Assembly: GCA_030348385.1 (NCBI GenBank)
Contig: JAUCFP010000006.1
Span: 62,001-126,000, forward strand
Reading direction: 5' to 3'
From: Cytobacillus sp. NJ13
GTDB lineage: Bacteria; Bacillota; Bacilli; Bacillales; Cytobacillaceae
DNA: 64,000 nt
Shown: piece after piece, positions 37,232 to 46,313 of the stretch
Layout: each line of letters opens with the position of its first letter
How positions within the stretch are numbered: position 1 is the first letter of the stretch
The notes under the pieces: model-generated
Told to the model about the DNA's origin: nothing
What the model saw: the letters and a program-made list of their open reading frames with translations, nothing else
Database searches by the model: none
Made by a program: the position numbers and the translations under genes

Positions 37232-37243
37232 GGAGGAGAAAGC

Positions 37244-38395
37244 ATGCGTGAGGCTGTCATCGTCGAAGGTGTCAGAACACCAGTAGGAAGAAAAAACGGC
37301 TTTTTAAAAGATATCAGGGCGGATGATCTGGCTGCTGAAGCACTAAAGGCACTTGTCGGACGTGCAGGTATAGATCCGCAAATCATTGATGATGTCATTC
37401 TTGGATGTGTCTCGCAAATAGGCGAACAAACAGGGGATATTGCAAGGGTCGCAGCATTGATCGCAGGTTTTCCGATTGAAGTGCCAGGGACCACTATTGA
37501 CCGCCAATGCGGCTCCAGCCAGCAGGCTGTCCATTTTGCAGCTCAGGCGATATTAGCGGGAGATATGGATATTGTTATCGCAGGCGGTGTTGAAAGCATG
37601 TCCCGTGTCCCTATCGGCTCCAGTTATCAGGGTGTCGGATTCAGTGAAAAATTGACTGAAAGACATGAAATCATCCACCAGGGCTTATCGGCTGAACGCA
37701 TTGCTGAAAAATATGGTTTTACAAGAGAAGTACTGGATCGCTATTCATTTGAGAGCCACCAAAAGGCTTTAAAAGCCCAGGCTGAAGGCCGTTTTAAGAG
37801 AGAGATTGCACCATTAAATGTGACATTGTCTGATGGGCAGCTCATGACGGTATCGGAGGACTCTGGCCCCAGAAAGGAAACGTCACTGGAAGCACTTGGC
37901 AGCTTAAGAACAGTCTTTAAAGAGAATGGAGTGATTCATGCAGGAAATTCAAGTCAAATCAGTGATGGAGCCGCAGCACTATTAATTATGTCCCGCGATA
38001 AGGCGGAAGAGCTTGGAATGAAGGCGAGGTTCAGGATTCTTTCCCGTACAGCAGTCGGCTCTGATCCTACTTTAATGCTGACAGGACCTATACCTGCAAC
38101 TGAGAAAGTGTTAAAGAAAGCTGGAATGGCTATTGAGGACATTGATGTGTTTGAAGTGAACGAAGCGTTCGCCCCTGTTCCGCTTGCCTGGCTGAAAGAA
38201 ACAGGAGCCGATCCCGCAAAGCTTAATCCAAACGGAGGAGCCATTGCACTCGGCCATCCTCTGGGAGGCAGCGGTGCACGGCTGATGGTCACTATGATGC
38301 ATGAACTTGAAAGAACAGGGGGGCGCTATGGACTGCAGTCAATGTGTGAAGGCCTTGGTATGGCAAATGCGACTATTATTGAACGATTAGATTGA
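37244..38395 (+). CDS. thiolase family acetyl-CoA acyltransferase
   Basis: 383 aa; AAGGAGGAGAAAGC precedes the ATG. The nucleophile Cys89 lies in TTIDRQCGSSQQAV, then GGVESMSRVPIG, EVNEAFAPVPLAW with its His-equivalent turn, GGAIALGHPLGGSGA, and the second Cys in SMCEGLGMANATI. It cleaves 3-ketoacyl-CoA to acetyl- or propionyl-CoA. It begins 12 bases after the dehydrogenase gene, and overlaps the next gene's upstream region. All catalytic residues are present. Confidence 0.92.
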   Translation: MREAVIVEGVRTPVGRKNGFLKDIRADDLAAEALKALVGRAGIDPQIIDDVILGCVSQIGEQTGDIARVAALIAGFPIEVPGTTIDRQCGSSQQAVHFAAQAILAGDMDIVIAGGVESMSRVPIGSSYQGVGFSEKLTERHEIIHQGLSAERIAEKYGFTREVLDRYSFESHQKALKAQAEGRFKREIAPLNVTLSDGQLMTVSEDSGPRKETSLEALGSLRTVFKENGVIHAGNSSQISDGAAALLIMSRDKAEELGMKARFRILSRTAVGSDPTLMLTGPIPATEKVLKKAGMAIEDIDVFEVNEAFAPVPLAWLKETGADPAKLNPNGGAIALGHPLGGSGARLMVTMMHELERTGGRYGLQSMCEGLGMANATIIERLD

Positions 38396-38415
38396 AAAAT
38401 GGGGGAGGAATGAAA

Positions 38416-39984
38416 ATGACTACTACTATTGGAAGAGTTTTTGATCTGACTGCCGGAAAGTTTCCGAATAAAGAAGCCCTGTATGATGTCAGAAAAAATC
38501 TGCGTCTTACCTATAAGGAATGGCGTCTTGAGATCAATAAATTGGCGAATGCCTTAATGAATGCGGGAGTCAGGAAGGGTGACAGGGTTTCTACCTGCCT
38601 TTTTAACACCGAGGAGCTTGCAACGGCATTCTTTGCATGTGCAAAAATCGGTGCCATTTTTAATCCGATCAACTTTAGACTGATGTCAGAAGAAGTTGCT
38701 TATATCCTTCAGGATGCAGAGCCAAAAGTAGTGTTATTTGAACAAATGCTGGAATCAGGCATTACCCCAATTGCTAAACGTTTTGCGCATACAGCCTTCT
38801 GGTACATTGATGACAATGCACCCGGATATGCCTCATCCTATCGGGAAAAAGTGGATGCAGCATCGCACGATGAAATCGAAATAGAAATTGACGAAAATGA
38901 CTTGTACGCTATTATGTACACAAGCGGTACCACGGGAAGGCCAAAAGGAGTTGTCCATAGGCATCGGGATGTGGCTGAACAAAGTTTAATCGTAATAGGG
39001 GCCACTAAGCTTGAAAGCAGTGACAATGGTCTCGTGACTGCTCCAATGTTCCACTGTGCAGAGCTTCACTGTGCCTTTTTGCCGAGGGTGCATGTGGGGG
39101 CTAAAAATACCATCCTCCATCACTTTGATGCAAAAGAAGTATTACAGTTAATCTCAGATGAGAAGATTACAAAGTTTTTTGCAGCTCCTGCCATGTGGAA
39201 TATGCTGCTGCAGGAAAACTTAAGCCATTATAATCTGGAAAGCCTGAAGCTGGGACTATATGGCGCAGCTCCAATGGCTCCTGCACTTGTTTATGCATGC
39301 CGGGAGAAATTAGGCATTTCCCTCGTACAGGCATATGGAATGACCGAGATGGGGCCTGCGATTACGTTTTTATCTGAAAATGATCAAATCCGGAAAGCAG
39401 GGTCTGCAGGACAGGCTTGTTTAAACCATGAGATAAGGATTGTAAGGCCGAATGAAAATGGTCCATCAGATCCTGAGGATGTGGTGCCGGCAGGGGAAAC
39501 GGGTGAAATCATCGTAAAAGGTCCATGCATGATGAGCGGTTATTTTAATCGGGATGAGGCAAACAATCTTGCCATGCATGGGGGCTGGTACCACTCTGGT
39601 GACATAGGATATCTGGATGACGAAGGCTACTTGTACGTCAAAGACAGAGTCGATGATATGATCATTAGCGGCGGAGAAAACATTTACCCCCGGGAAGTGG
39701 AAGATATTTTATATACGCATAATGGCGTACTGGATGTGGCAGTGATCGGCCAGCCTGATGACCGCTGGGGTGAGACGGTCACAGCATTTGTAGTTAAAAA
39801 AGATCCGGCACTATCTGAAAATGAGCTGGATGAACTGTGCAGGAATAGTGATGAACTCGCCAATTATAAGCGGCCAAGAAAATACGTATTCTGTGAAGCT
39901 CTGCCAAGGAATGCGAGCGGCAAGATTCAAAAATTTATGCTCCGCAAGCAGCTGGAGGATCTGTTCGCTGACGGAAAAATTTAG
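38416..39984 (+). CDS. acyl-CoA synthetase (AMP-binding), fatty-acid type
   Basis: 522 aa from ATG at 38416, with GGGGGAGG at 7 bases; ATG at 38392 and 38410 are in frame but badly placed. The AMP-binding motif is IMYTSGTTGRPKGVVHRH, the hinge region is DRVDDMIISGGENIYPREVE, and the catalytic Lys is in RNASGKIQKFMLRKQ. It activates a carboxylic acid with ATP and CoA. The length and hinge fit the fatty-acid/short-chain type. It supplies acyl-CoA for the dehydrogenase, racemase and thiolase of the same unit. Confidence 0.9.
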   Translation: MTTTIGRVFDLTAGKFPNKEALYDVRKNLRLTYKEWRLEINKLANALMNAGVRKGDRVSTCLFNTEELATAFFACAKIGAIFNPINFRLMSEEVAYILQDAEPKVVLFEQMLESGITPIAKRFAHTAFWYIDDNAPGYASSYREKVDAASHDEIEIEIDENDLYAIMYTSGTTGRPKGVVHRHRDVAEQSLIVIGATKLESSDNGLVTAPMFHCAELHCAFLPRVHVGAKNTILHHFDAKEVLQLISDEKITKFFAAPAMWNMLLQENLSHYNLESLKLGLYGAAPMAPALVYACREKLGISLVQAYGMTEMGPAITFLSENDQIRKAGSAGQACLNHEIRIVRPNENGPSDPEDVVPAGETGEIIVKGPCMMSGYFNRDEANNLAMHGGWYHSGDIGYLDDEGYLYVKDRVDDMIISGGENIYPREVEDILYTHNGVLDVAVIGQPDDRWGETVTAFVVKKDPALSENELDELCRNSDELANYKRPRKYVFCEALPRNASGKIQKFMLRKQLEDLFADGKI

Positions 39985-40004
39985 CCGGAAGAAAGGGATG
40001 CATG

Positions 40005-41132
40005 ATGTTAAAAGGCATAAGAGTTATTGATTTTTCCAATTATCTTCCTGGTCCGTTTGCTTCCCAGAGGCTTGCGGATCTTGGAGCTGAAGTAATTAAG
40101 GTTGAACCATTTACTGGTGACCCCGCAAGGCAGCTGGATATTAAAATAGAGGGTACAGGAGCAGTGTTTGCCGCCAACAACCGCGGTAAAAAAAGCATTA
40201 CACTCAATCTGAAGAGTGAGGAAGGAAGAAGTGCGGCCCTTAAGCTGATTTCTGAAAGTCATGCCGTGCTGGAAAGCTTTCGGCCAGGTGTTATGAAAAA
40301 ACTGGGACTTGATTATGAGTCTGTAAAAAGACACAAGCCCACTATTGTTTATTGCTCCCTGACAGGCTACGGGGAGAATAAAGACTATCAATATTTAGGC
40401 AGCCATGATTTAAACTACATGGCAGTAAGCGGCGCCCTTTCTCAGCTAAAGGACCGCAGCGGAAGCCCTGTACACCCGTCTAATACTATAGCGGATTTTA
40501 TGGGAGGAATGGCCGCAAGTGAAAGGATACTGGCAGCCCTGCTTTCCAGCAGGATTTCCGGCAAAGGCGGGCATCACTGCATTTCCATTGCTGAAGTGAT
40601 GGCTTCCATCATGGGAAACCATTTGCTGATCGAAAATGAAACGGGTTATCCAAATGGGCTTTCGGTACTAAGCGGGGAAATCGTCGCCTACTCCATTTAT
40701 GAAACAAAGGATACGCGGTTTGCTGCTCTTGCTGCATTAGAGCCGAAGTTCTGGATAAACTTCTGCAAGAGTGCCGGCAGGGAGGATTGGATTGATTCCC
40801 ATTTCTCCCGTGCCTCTGGCAATAATCCTGTATATTTGGAGATGACCGAATTATTTAAAAGCAGGACATTGAAAGAGTGGACTGAATTCGGGCAAAGAGT
40901 TGATTGCTGCCTGACTCCGGTATTGGAGACGGGTGAATTAAAAGATTTTCCACTTTTTAAGAGGATTTATGAACGAGACGGGAATTACCCTTTGGTTAAA
41001 ATGCATGGAGGAATTGACTCAGCAGTGGCTGGCCCTCCAAAACTGGGAGAACATAATGAGGAAGTTTTAAGAAATATTGCAGGATTGCCAGAGGAGAAAA
41101 TTAAGACTTTGGCAACAGAGAAAATATTTTAA
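40005..41132 (+). CDS. alpha-methylacyl-CoA racemase-type CoA-transferase III family enzyme
   Basis: About 375 aa; ATG at 40002 or 40005 after AAAGGGA. The fold is class III CoA transferase (IRVIDFSNYLPGPFASQRLA, then RGKKSITLNLKSEEG). The residues that mark the racemase subfamily are present: His135 in GSHDLNYMAVSG, Asp165 in SNTIADFMGG, and Glu247 in LAALEPKFW. A racemase inverts the 2-methyl group so that beta-oxidation can proceed; the other known option for the family is CoA transfer. The IYETKDTRF region before Glu247 also matches the racemase. It is the last gene of the operon. Confidence 0.8.
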   Translation: MLKGIRVIDFSNYLPGPFASQRLADLGAEVIKVEPFTGDPARQLDIKIEGTGAVFAANNRGKKSITLNLKSEEGRSAALKLISESHAVLESFRPGVMKKLGLDYESVKRHKPTIVYCSLTGYGENKDYQYLGSHDLNYMAVSGALSQLKDRSGSPVHPSNTIADFMGGMAASERILAALLSSRISGKGGHHCISIAEVMASIMGNHLLIENETGYPNGLSVLSGEIVAYSIYETKDTRFAALAALEPKFWINFCKSAGREDWIDSHFSRASGNNPVYLEMTELFKSRTLKEWTEFGQRVDCCLTPVLETGELKDFPLFKRIYERDGNYPLVKMHGGIDSAVAGPPKLGEHNEEVLRNIAGLPEEKIKTLATEKIF

Positions 41133-41166
41133 TGGTTGAGATATAATTGAAGAATTCGCTTGTAAT

Positions 41167-41200
41167 GCCTTAATCCATGTGTTGATTAAGGCTCTTCTTT
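41167..41200 (+). terminator. intrinsic terminator after the racemase gene
   Basis: GCCTTAATC (41167-41175) pairs with GATTAAGGC (41184-41192), followed by TCTTCTTT. Confidence 0.8.
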
Positions 41201-41323
41201 AGACTGGGAGACTTGGCTGTCTTCTTTTGAAAGTGGAGGTTTTGCAGAAGATTAAATGGTATAATGAAAGGGAATATATAATAAAATAAACTTCTTTCTA
41301 TTTTTGGAGTGTGATGGTCACTA

Positions 41324-42019
41324 GTGCGTTTTATTAAAACAATCCCCAATATGGTCACTTTGGGTAATTTATTTTGCGGTTTTCTTTCAATCGGGATGGC
41401 TGCCAATGGCGAATTTAAAAATGCAGCAATATTGATATTAATCGGCATGATGCTTGATAGCATGGACGGCAGGCTGGCAAGAATGCTGAAAGCGGATAGT
41501 ACGCTTGGAAAAGAACTTGATTCTCTGGCAGATATTGTTACATTTGGGGTTGCCCCTTCATTTTTGGTCTTTTATACATACTTTTTTCAATTTGGAATCC
41601 TTGGTTTAATCGTTTCAGGTCTTTTTCCTCTATTCGGGGCATATCGGCTTGCCCGATTTAATATCAGTCCACCAAAGTCCTCATTAAATTATTTTATAGG
41701 AGTTCCGATAACAGCAGCAGGAGGGATCATGGCCATACTGACCCTTTTTGGTGACCGTATTCCCAATATCATCACAACTGTTGTGTTCACTGCACTATGC
41801 TTTCTAATGGTAAGCAGAATTCGGATTCCCAGCTTTAAGGAAGTTCCTCTTCCAAAATACGGGACGATTGTTACCATTTTTCTTGGAAGTGTCCTGTACG
41901 TTATTTATAAGGGCTCCTATGGACCATTTCCCGATTTAATATATATTGCGATTCCGCTTTACATAGCGTATTTGACATACCGATTCATTAAAGGTAAAAA
42001 CAAAAAAGAAATCGATTAA
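41324..42019 (+). CDS. pssA: CDP-diacylglycerol-serine O-phosphatidyltransferase
   Basis: 231 aa, GTG start. The CDP-alcohol phosphotransferase motif is complete: DGRLARMLKADSTLGKELDS then LAD, holding the four Asp with the right spacing. Several hydrophobic segments follow. The sequence MRFIKTIPNMVTLGNLFCGF is typical of the PssA start. It makes phosphatidylserine from CDP-diacylglycerol and serine in the membrane, the precursor of phosphatidylethanolamine. It is a single gene; the psd decarboxylase is not in the window. Confidence 0.93.
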   Translation: MRFIKTIPNMVTLGNLFCGFLSIGMAANGEFKNAAILILIGMMLDSMDGRLARMLKADSTLGKELDSLADIVTFGVAPSFLVFYTYFFQFGILGLIVSGLFPLFGAYRLARFNISPPKSSLNYFIGVPITAAGGIMAILTLFGDRIPNIITTVVFTALCFLMVSRIRIPSFKEVPLPKYGTIVTIFLGSVLYVIYKGSYGPFPDLIYIAIPLYIAYLTYRFIKGKNKKEID

Positions 42020-42021
42020 TA

Positions 42022-42049
42022 AAAAAAAGGCCGGGATGGCCTTTTTTTA
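42022..42049. terminator. terminator between pssA and the convergent gene
   Basis: AAAAAAGGCC pairs with GGCCTTTTTT, with T runs on both strands, so it can serve both convergent genes. Confidence 0.88.
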
Positions 42050-42430
42050 TTTGTAAAATACTTTGTCTATATTATATTTTGCATGAAGGGTATTAATGAT
42101 ATAAGTCTCATAAATTTCGCGCTCCATGCTGTTTTCAACGTAAATGACCGCAATTTTATAGACATCATCTCGATGATTTTTGATTGGGGAAACATTATCT
42201 TCAAAATGCTTTTTCACGCGCTGCCTTAATTTTCGTGCCTTCCCTGCAAAGAGCAGATCTTCATTCGCATCGAAAAACAGAATCATGCCGCCCTTGTCTC
42301 TTGGTATCTTATGATAATCTGTGAAACCATAGACGCTGCTAAGGTCACTTTCTCCTGCCTGTCCCGTTTGCCTGCTTCTTGTAATGACGAGATCGGGCTG
42401 AGGGATTTCAATTTTTATCAATATCATCAC
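42047..42430 (-). CDS. GIY-YIG-like nuclease domain protein
   Basis: 127 aa, start near 42430 with AGGAAGTG upstream on the minus strand. A degenerate GIY-YIG core is visible: GGMILFFDANEDLLFAGKAR, then KLRQRVKKHFED, with Glu in the helix NSMEREIYETYI. The first 30 residues are extra. Such single-domain proteins resemble the N-terminus of UvrC and are often annotated as repair-linked, but this one has MILFF where GIY is expected, so nuclease activity is uncertain. It converges with pssA. Confidence 0.7.
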   Translation of the reverse strand: MMILIKIEIPQPDLVITRSRQTGQAGESDLSSVYGFTDYHKIPRDKGGMILFFDANEDLLFAGKARKLRQRVKKHFEDNVSPIKNHRDDVYKIAVIYVENSMEREIYETYIINTLHAKYNIDKVFYK

Positions 42431-42593
42431 TTCCTATTCTAAGATTAAAGAGTACCATAAATTTCATATGTAATCCACATTAAAAGTATCATTGGATTCT
42501 TGCCTGGCCACAGACACACAGTGAATTGCGGGTTGCCCGCCGCTCTTCGGAACATTTAGCACTGATATATTTTGAAATGCTTGCATCTGCTCC

Positions 42594-43097
42594 TTATATA
42601 AAGTGTAATTGTTTTTGTCTTTCTTTTGTCATATTCAGCAGCATTTCATTGTTGAGCGAGTGTGCCATTTTAAGGGTGAGATCCAAAATTTTTTTGATTC
42701 CTTCCTCCTGGCCGTAATCAATAGCTATCCGATCACATTGAACTTCAGTATCTGTACAGATTATATTCTTTCCAGCCGGATAGGTAATATGTCCAATTTC
42801 ATGCCAGATTATGGCTTCTTTTATTTCTATGTCTGAACAGAACTTTTCATAGTCATAGACGACAATAAACCAGTCGTATTTCGCATCCAGGGATTGATAA
42901 AGCATAGTCAGGAGTCTGGAGTCAATATTCCAAAAGCTCAGCCAGTTTCCATCGTTTAGACCAAAGTTTTTTAAAACTGTATGTTTATCTTCTAAAATGG
43001 CAATTTTTCCGTCCAGGCCGCATCGGGATAAGGAAAGCTCTTCACACAAACAGATCAAGTCAGATTCTCCTTTTATTAAATTTTGTTTTACTAGCAT
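42594..43097 (-). CDS. HExxH predicted zinc protein, ImmA/M78-like
   Basis: 167 aa, ATG at 43097. The motif AIIWHEIGHITYP puts His99, Glu100 and His103 in a HExxH helix; TEVQCDRIAIDYG supplies a third acidic ligand (Glu118, Asp122), as in gluzincin-like peptidases. There is no signal peptide or membrane span. The N-terminal half is unlike known families to me. ImmA-type proteins pair with XRE repressors, but none is adjacent. No terminator or clear partner was found. A protease role is inferred from the motif alone. Confidence 0.65.
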   Translation of the reverse strand: MLVKQNLIKGESDLICLCEELSLSRCGLDGKIAILEDKHTVLKNFGLNDGNWLSFWNIDSRLLTMLYQSLDAKYDWFIVVYDYEKFCSDIEIKEAIIWHEIGHITYPAGKNIICTDTEVQCDRIAIDYGQEEGIKKILDLTLKMAHSLNNEMLLNMTKERQKQLHFI

Positions 43098-43580
43098 TGT
43101 TATGTAAGTCGCATTTTTTTAATCACCATTCAAAAAGATATTAATGGATTAGATTACAAACCTGCCATATGGCATTCCAAATACAAAAAAGTGGCAGCAG
43201 ATACATTTAAGGAAAAAGCGAGCTGGAAAGGGATTTAGGTGTGGATTTAACTAGTAATCCAAAAGCGGGGCTTCAGCAGTCTTCTTGCAGGGTGAAGCTG
43301 GAACGGGACTAAACTAAACTCGGCACATTTGTGTTCAGCTTTTTTTCTTTCTATTTGCATAAAGATTTGCAAAATATTTTTCACTTAGCTCATAGTGAAA
43401 AATACTTACACATAAGGAATTTGTTCTATCAATATTCCCAATCACATAAAAATGAAAAATAGCTGAGGACTGAAAAATATTTTAAATATTAAAAGGAGAA
43501 AATAAACATGTAAAGAATATTTAAACTATTCATAATGTTATAAAAATATTTTGCTAATCAAAACAAAGGGGGTTGGAAGA
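43098..43580. other. gene-free stretch with palindrome and start-stop
   Basis: About 480 bases without a protein gene I trust. It holds AAGCTG..AAC paired with GTTCAGCTT before seven T (43295-43346), a terminator-like hairpin with no + strand gene before it. There is a perfect 11-base inverted repeat at 43375-43404 and a start-stop codon pair at 43508-43513. A short open stretch from 43160 to 43240 has no recognisable similarity. Confidence 0.5.
43375..43404. promoter_or_regulatory. perfect 11-bp inverted repeat before the ABC/acyl-CoA operon
   Basis: TATTTTTCACT (43375-43385) and AGTGAAAAATA (43394-43404), 8-base spacer. It is a dyad of the size of a TetR or similar operator, about 175 bases upstream of the ABC gene. 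No T run follows, so it is not a terminator. Confidence 0.6.
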
Positions 43581-44351
43581 TTGGGGATTTTAGAGATAAA
43601 AGATGCTACTTTAAGGTTTGGAGGCGTAGTAGCTCTCGACCATGTCTCGTATGAAGTGCAGGAAGGAGAGATTTTTTCGCTTATTGGGCCAAATGGCGCA
43701 GGGAAGACAAGTATGCTGAATTGCATAAGCGGACTATACAAGCCATCATCTGGTTCCATCCACTTCAAGGGGGGAGATATTACCCGCTACAAACCTCACA
43801 AAAGAGCCAGTATGGGTATTGCCCGGGCATTCCAGAACATCGAACTTTTTCCGCATTTATCTGTTTTGGACAATCTGATGCTTGGCAGGCATGTCAGAAT
43901 GAAAACCGGGCTTCTTGCAGGAGGATTTTATTGGGGAAAGGCGCAAAGAGAGGAAATTGAACATCGGAAAAAAGTTGAGCAGGTAATCGATTTTCTTGAA
44001 ATTGAGGATATCCGCAATACTCCCGTGGGAACCCTTTCGTATGGATTGCAGAAAAGGGTCGAAACCGGCAGGGCTCTGGCACTGGAACCAGAAATCCTTC
44101 TTCTGGATGAGCCGATGGCAGGAATGAATAGTGAGGAAAAAGAGGACATGGCCAGATACATTATCGACATTCATGAAGAAATGAATACAACCATTATCTT
44201 AATTGAACACGACATGGGGGTTGTAATGGATTTATCCGATCACATTGCAGTTCTTGATTTCGGTAAACTGATTGGCTACGGGACGCCAGAAGAGATTCAG
44301 AATAATCCTAGAGTCATAGAAGCTTATCTGGGAGAGGAGAATGCCGTATAA
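43581..44351 (+). CDS. ABC transporter ATP-binding protein, LivG type
   Basis: 257 aa from TTG at 43581, with AAGGGGG at 9 bases; TTG at 43551 is in frame without a site. Walker A is GPNGAGKTS, and the signature is LSYGLQKRVE, Walker B ILLLDEPMAGMN. The LivG insertion GRHVRMKTGLLAGGFYWGKA (residues 100-125 region) is present. It is one of two ATPases for a branched-chain-amino-acid-type importer whose permeases and binding protein follow. An acyl-CoA ligase gene comes next, before the permeases. Confidence 0.9.
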   Translation: MGILEIKDATLRFGGVVALDHVSYEVQEGEIFSLIGPNGAGKTSMLNCISGLYKPSSGSIHFKGGDITRYKPHKRASMGIARAFQNIELFPHLSVLDNLMLGRHVRMKTGLLAGGFYWGKAQREEIEHRKKVEQVIDFLEIEDIRNTPVGTLSYGLQKRVETGRALALEPEILLLDEPMAGMNSEEKEDMARYIIDIHEEMNTTIILIEHDMGVVMDLSDHIAVLDFGKLIGYGTPEEIQNNPRVIEAYLGEENAV

Positions 44352-44405
44352 AAGATAATTCGGCTAAAAGTTAGTTTTATATTTAAAGGAGGGGGGAGCG
44401 ATTCT

Positions 44406-46313
44406 ATGACCATGACATTTCCGCAGCTGCTGATTGAAAGGGCTTACATAAATGGGCCGCAAGTTGCTTTACGAGAAAAGGAATTTGGAATTTGGAATGA
44501 AATCACGTATGAAGCGTTCTTGGAGAAAGTTAAGAATTTCAGCTTGGGATTGGCATCTTTAGGTCTAAAAAGAGAGGATAAGCTAGCCATTATCGGCGAT
44601 AACAGACCTGAATGGGTAATCAGTGAGCTCGCTGTGCAAAGCTTGGGCGGCATTTCAGTCGGAATCTATCAGGAATCCTTACCTGCTGAAATTAGTTACA
44701 TTATTGATAATTGTGACGCAACCATAATAGTAGCGGAAGATCAGGAGCAAGTGGATAAACTGCTGGAAATTAAAGACTCCATTCCTAAAGTCAGAACGAT
44801 TATCTATTATGATTCACGGGGCATGAGAAGTTACCGGGAGGATTTCCTGTTTGAATTTGAAGAGGTTTTGCAAATGGGACAAAGTTATCACTCAGAGCAG
44901 CCTGATTTATTTGAGCAGGAAGTTGATAAAGGTTCTGCAGATGACGTGGCGATTTTATCATATACTTCAGGAACTACAGGCAATCCGAAAGGAACGATGC
45001 TTACTTACCGGAATCTTCTGGATATGGCTAAAAATCTGTCAGACATTGACCCGCTGACAGATAAGGATGAATATGTTTCATTCCTTCCGCTTGCCTGGAT
45101 CGGGGAGCAGATGATGACCTTTGCTATGGGGTTATACAATGGGATGACGATTAATTTTCCTGAAGAGCCGGCAACCGTATTGGAAGACCTGAGGGAAATT
45201 GGACCACAGGTTATGTTTTCGCCGCCAAGGATTTATGAAGATATGGTATCGCGCTTTCAGGTCAGAATTCAGGACAGCGGCTGGCTGAAAAGAAAGATTT
45301 ATTACTGGTGCAAGCCGATAGGCGAAAAGGTTGCTAAAGCCCATTTTGAAAACAAACCTGTCAGCACCGGTACGAAGGCTCTTTATAAAGTTGCTGATTA
45401 TCTGATGTTCAGTGCGATCCGCGATCACTTTGGACTTTTGAAGATCAAGCGTGCTTATACAGGCGGCGCCCCTTTGGGACCCGATGTATTTGAATTCTTT
45501 CACAGTATAGGAGTCAATGTAAAAAGCATTTACGGGCAGACTGAAGTTGCCGGCATATCCATTGTGCACAGGGATGGCGACATTAAGCTTGATAGTGTTG
45601 GAATTCCTATTCCGGGAACAGAAGTGAAAATTTCTGATGAAGGGGAAATTCTGATCAAAAGCTCGAGTGTGTGCAAAGGGTACTACAAAAACGAGAAAAG
45701 CACAATCGAAACCATTCAGGAAGGCTGGCTGCATACAGGGGATGCAGGGAGGCTGGATGAGGAAGGGCATTTGTATATCATTGACCGAATTAAAGATGTC
45801 ATCCGCCTTGATACAGGTGAGATGTTCTCCCCGCAATTTATCGAAAATAAGCTGAAATTCAGTTCGTTCATACAGGAAGCGGTAGCAATCGGGAAGGATC
45901 GCCCATATGTGGTTGCCATGATCAATATTGATATGAAGAATGTAGGGCGCTGGGCAGAGAAAAATCAAATCAGCTATACCACGTATACCGATTTATCATC
46001 CAAACCGGAAGTGCTTGAACTGATCGAAAAACAGGTGCAGGAAATCAATCATACCCTGCCGGAAAAAGCCCGTGTGAAAAAATTCGTTCTTCTTTATAAA
46101 GAATTGGATGCAGATGATGAAGAGCTTACAAGAACAAAGAAAGTCCGCAGGCAATTTGTTGCTAAAAAATATCAGTCCTTGATTGATGGACTTTATACAG
46201 AGGACAAAAAAATACGTGTCAATGGCACGATCAAGTATCGTGATGGCATAGAACAAACCATCCAAACAACGCTTCAAGTCATTTTTATGGATGAAGGAGA
46301 GGGGGCAGCTTAA
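44406..46313 (+). CDS. long-chain acyl-CoA synthetase (AMP-forming)
   Basis: 635 aa; AAAGGAGGGGGGAG precedes the ATG. The AMP-binding motif is ILSYTSGTTGNPKGTMLT, then FLPLAWIGEQMM, YGQTEVAGISIVHRDG, and WLHTGDAGRLDEEGHLYIID with the hinge DRIKDVIRLDTGE. The length suits the long-chain type. It lies inside the transporter operon between livG and livH: its stop overlaps the livH start as TAATG. It would activate the acid that the transporter brings in; the substrate is not known. Confidence 0.9.
   Translation: MTMTFPQLLIERAYINGPQVALREKEFGIWNEITYEAFLEKVKNFSLGLASLGLKREDKLAIIGDNRPEWVISELAVQSLGGISVGIYQESLPAEISYIIDNCDATIIVAEDQEQVDKLLEIKDSIPKVRTIIYYDSRGMRSYREDFLFEFEEVLQMGQSYHSEQPDLFEQEVDKGSADDVAILSYTSGTTGNPKGTMLTYRNLLDMAKNLSDIDPLTDKDEYVSFLPLAWIGEQMMTFAMGLYNGMTINFPEEPATVLEDLREIGPQVMFSPPRIYEDMVSRFQVRIQDSGWLKRKIYYWCKPIGEKVAKAHFENKPVSTGTKALYKVADYLMFSAIRDHFGLLKIKRAYTGGAPLGPDVFEFFHSIGVNVKSIYGQTEVAGISIVHRDGDIKLDSVGIPIPGTEVKISDEGEILIKSSSVCKGYYKNEKSTIETIQEGWLHTGDAGRLDEEGHLYIIDRIKDVIRLDTGEMFSPQFIENKLKFSSFIQEAVAIGKDRPYVVAMINIDMKNVGRWAEKNQISYTTYTDLSSKPEVLELIEKQVQEINHTLPEKARVKKFVLLYKELDADDEELTRTKKVRRQFVAKKYQSLIDGLYTEDKKIRVNGTIKYRDGIEQTIQTTLQVIFMDEGEGAA

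Noticed and set aside
43160..43240. Remnant of a coding gene
   Set aside because: A short open stretch exists, but it resembles no family and has no start or binding site.
45132..45968. 278-aa open frame on the minus strand
   Set aside because: It lies inside the acyl-CoA synthetase gene on the other strand. Its composition (many Cys, Phe, His) is typical of a shadow frame.
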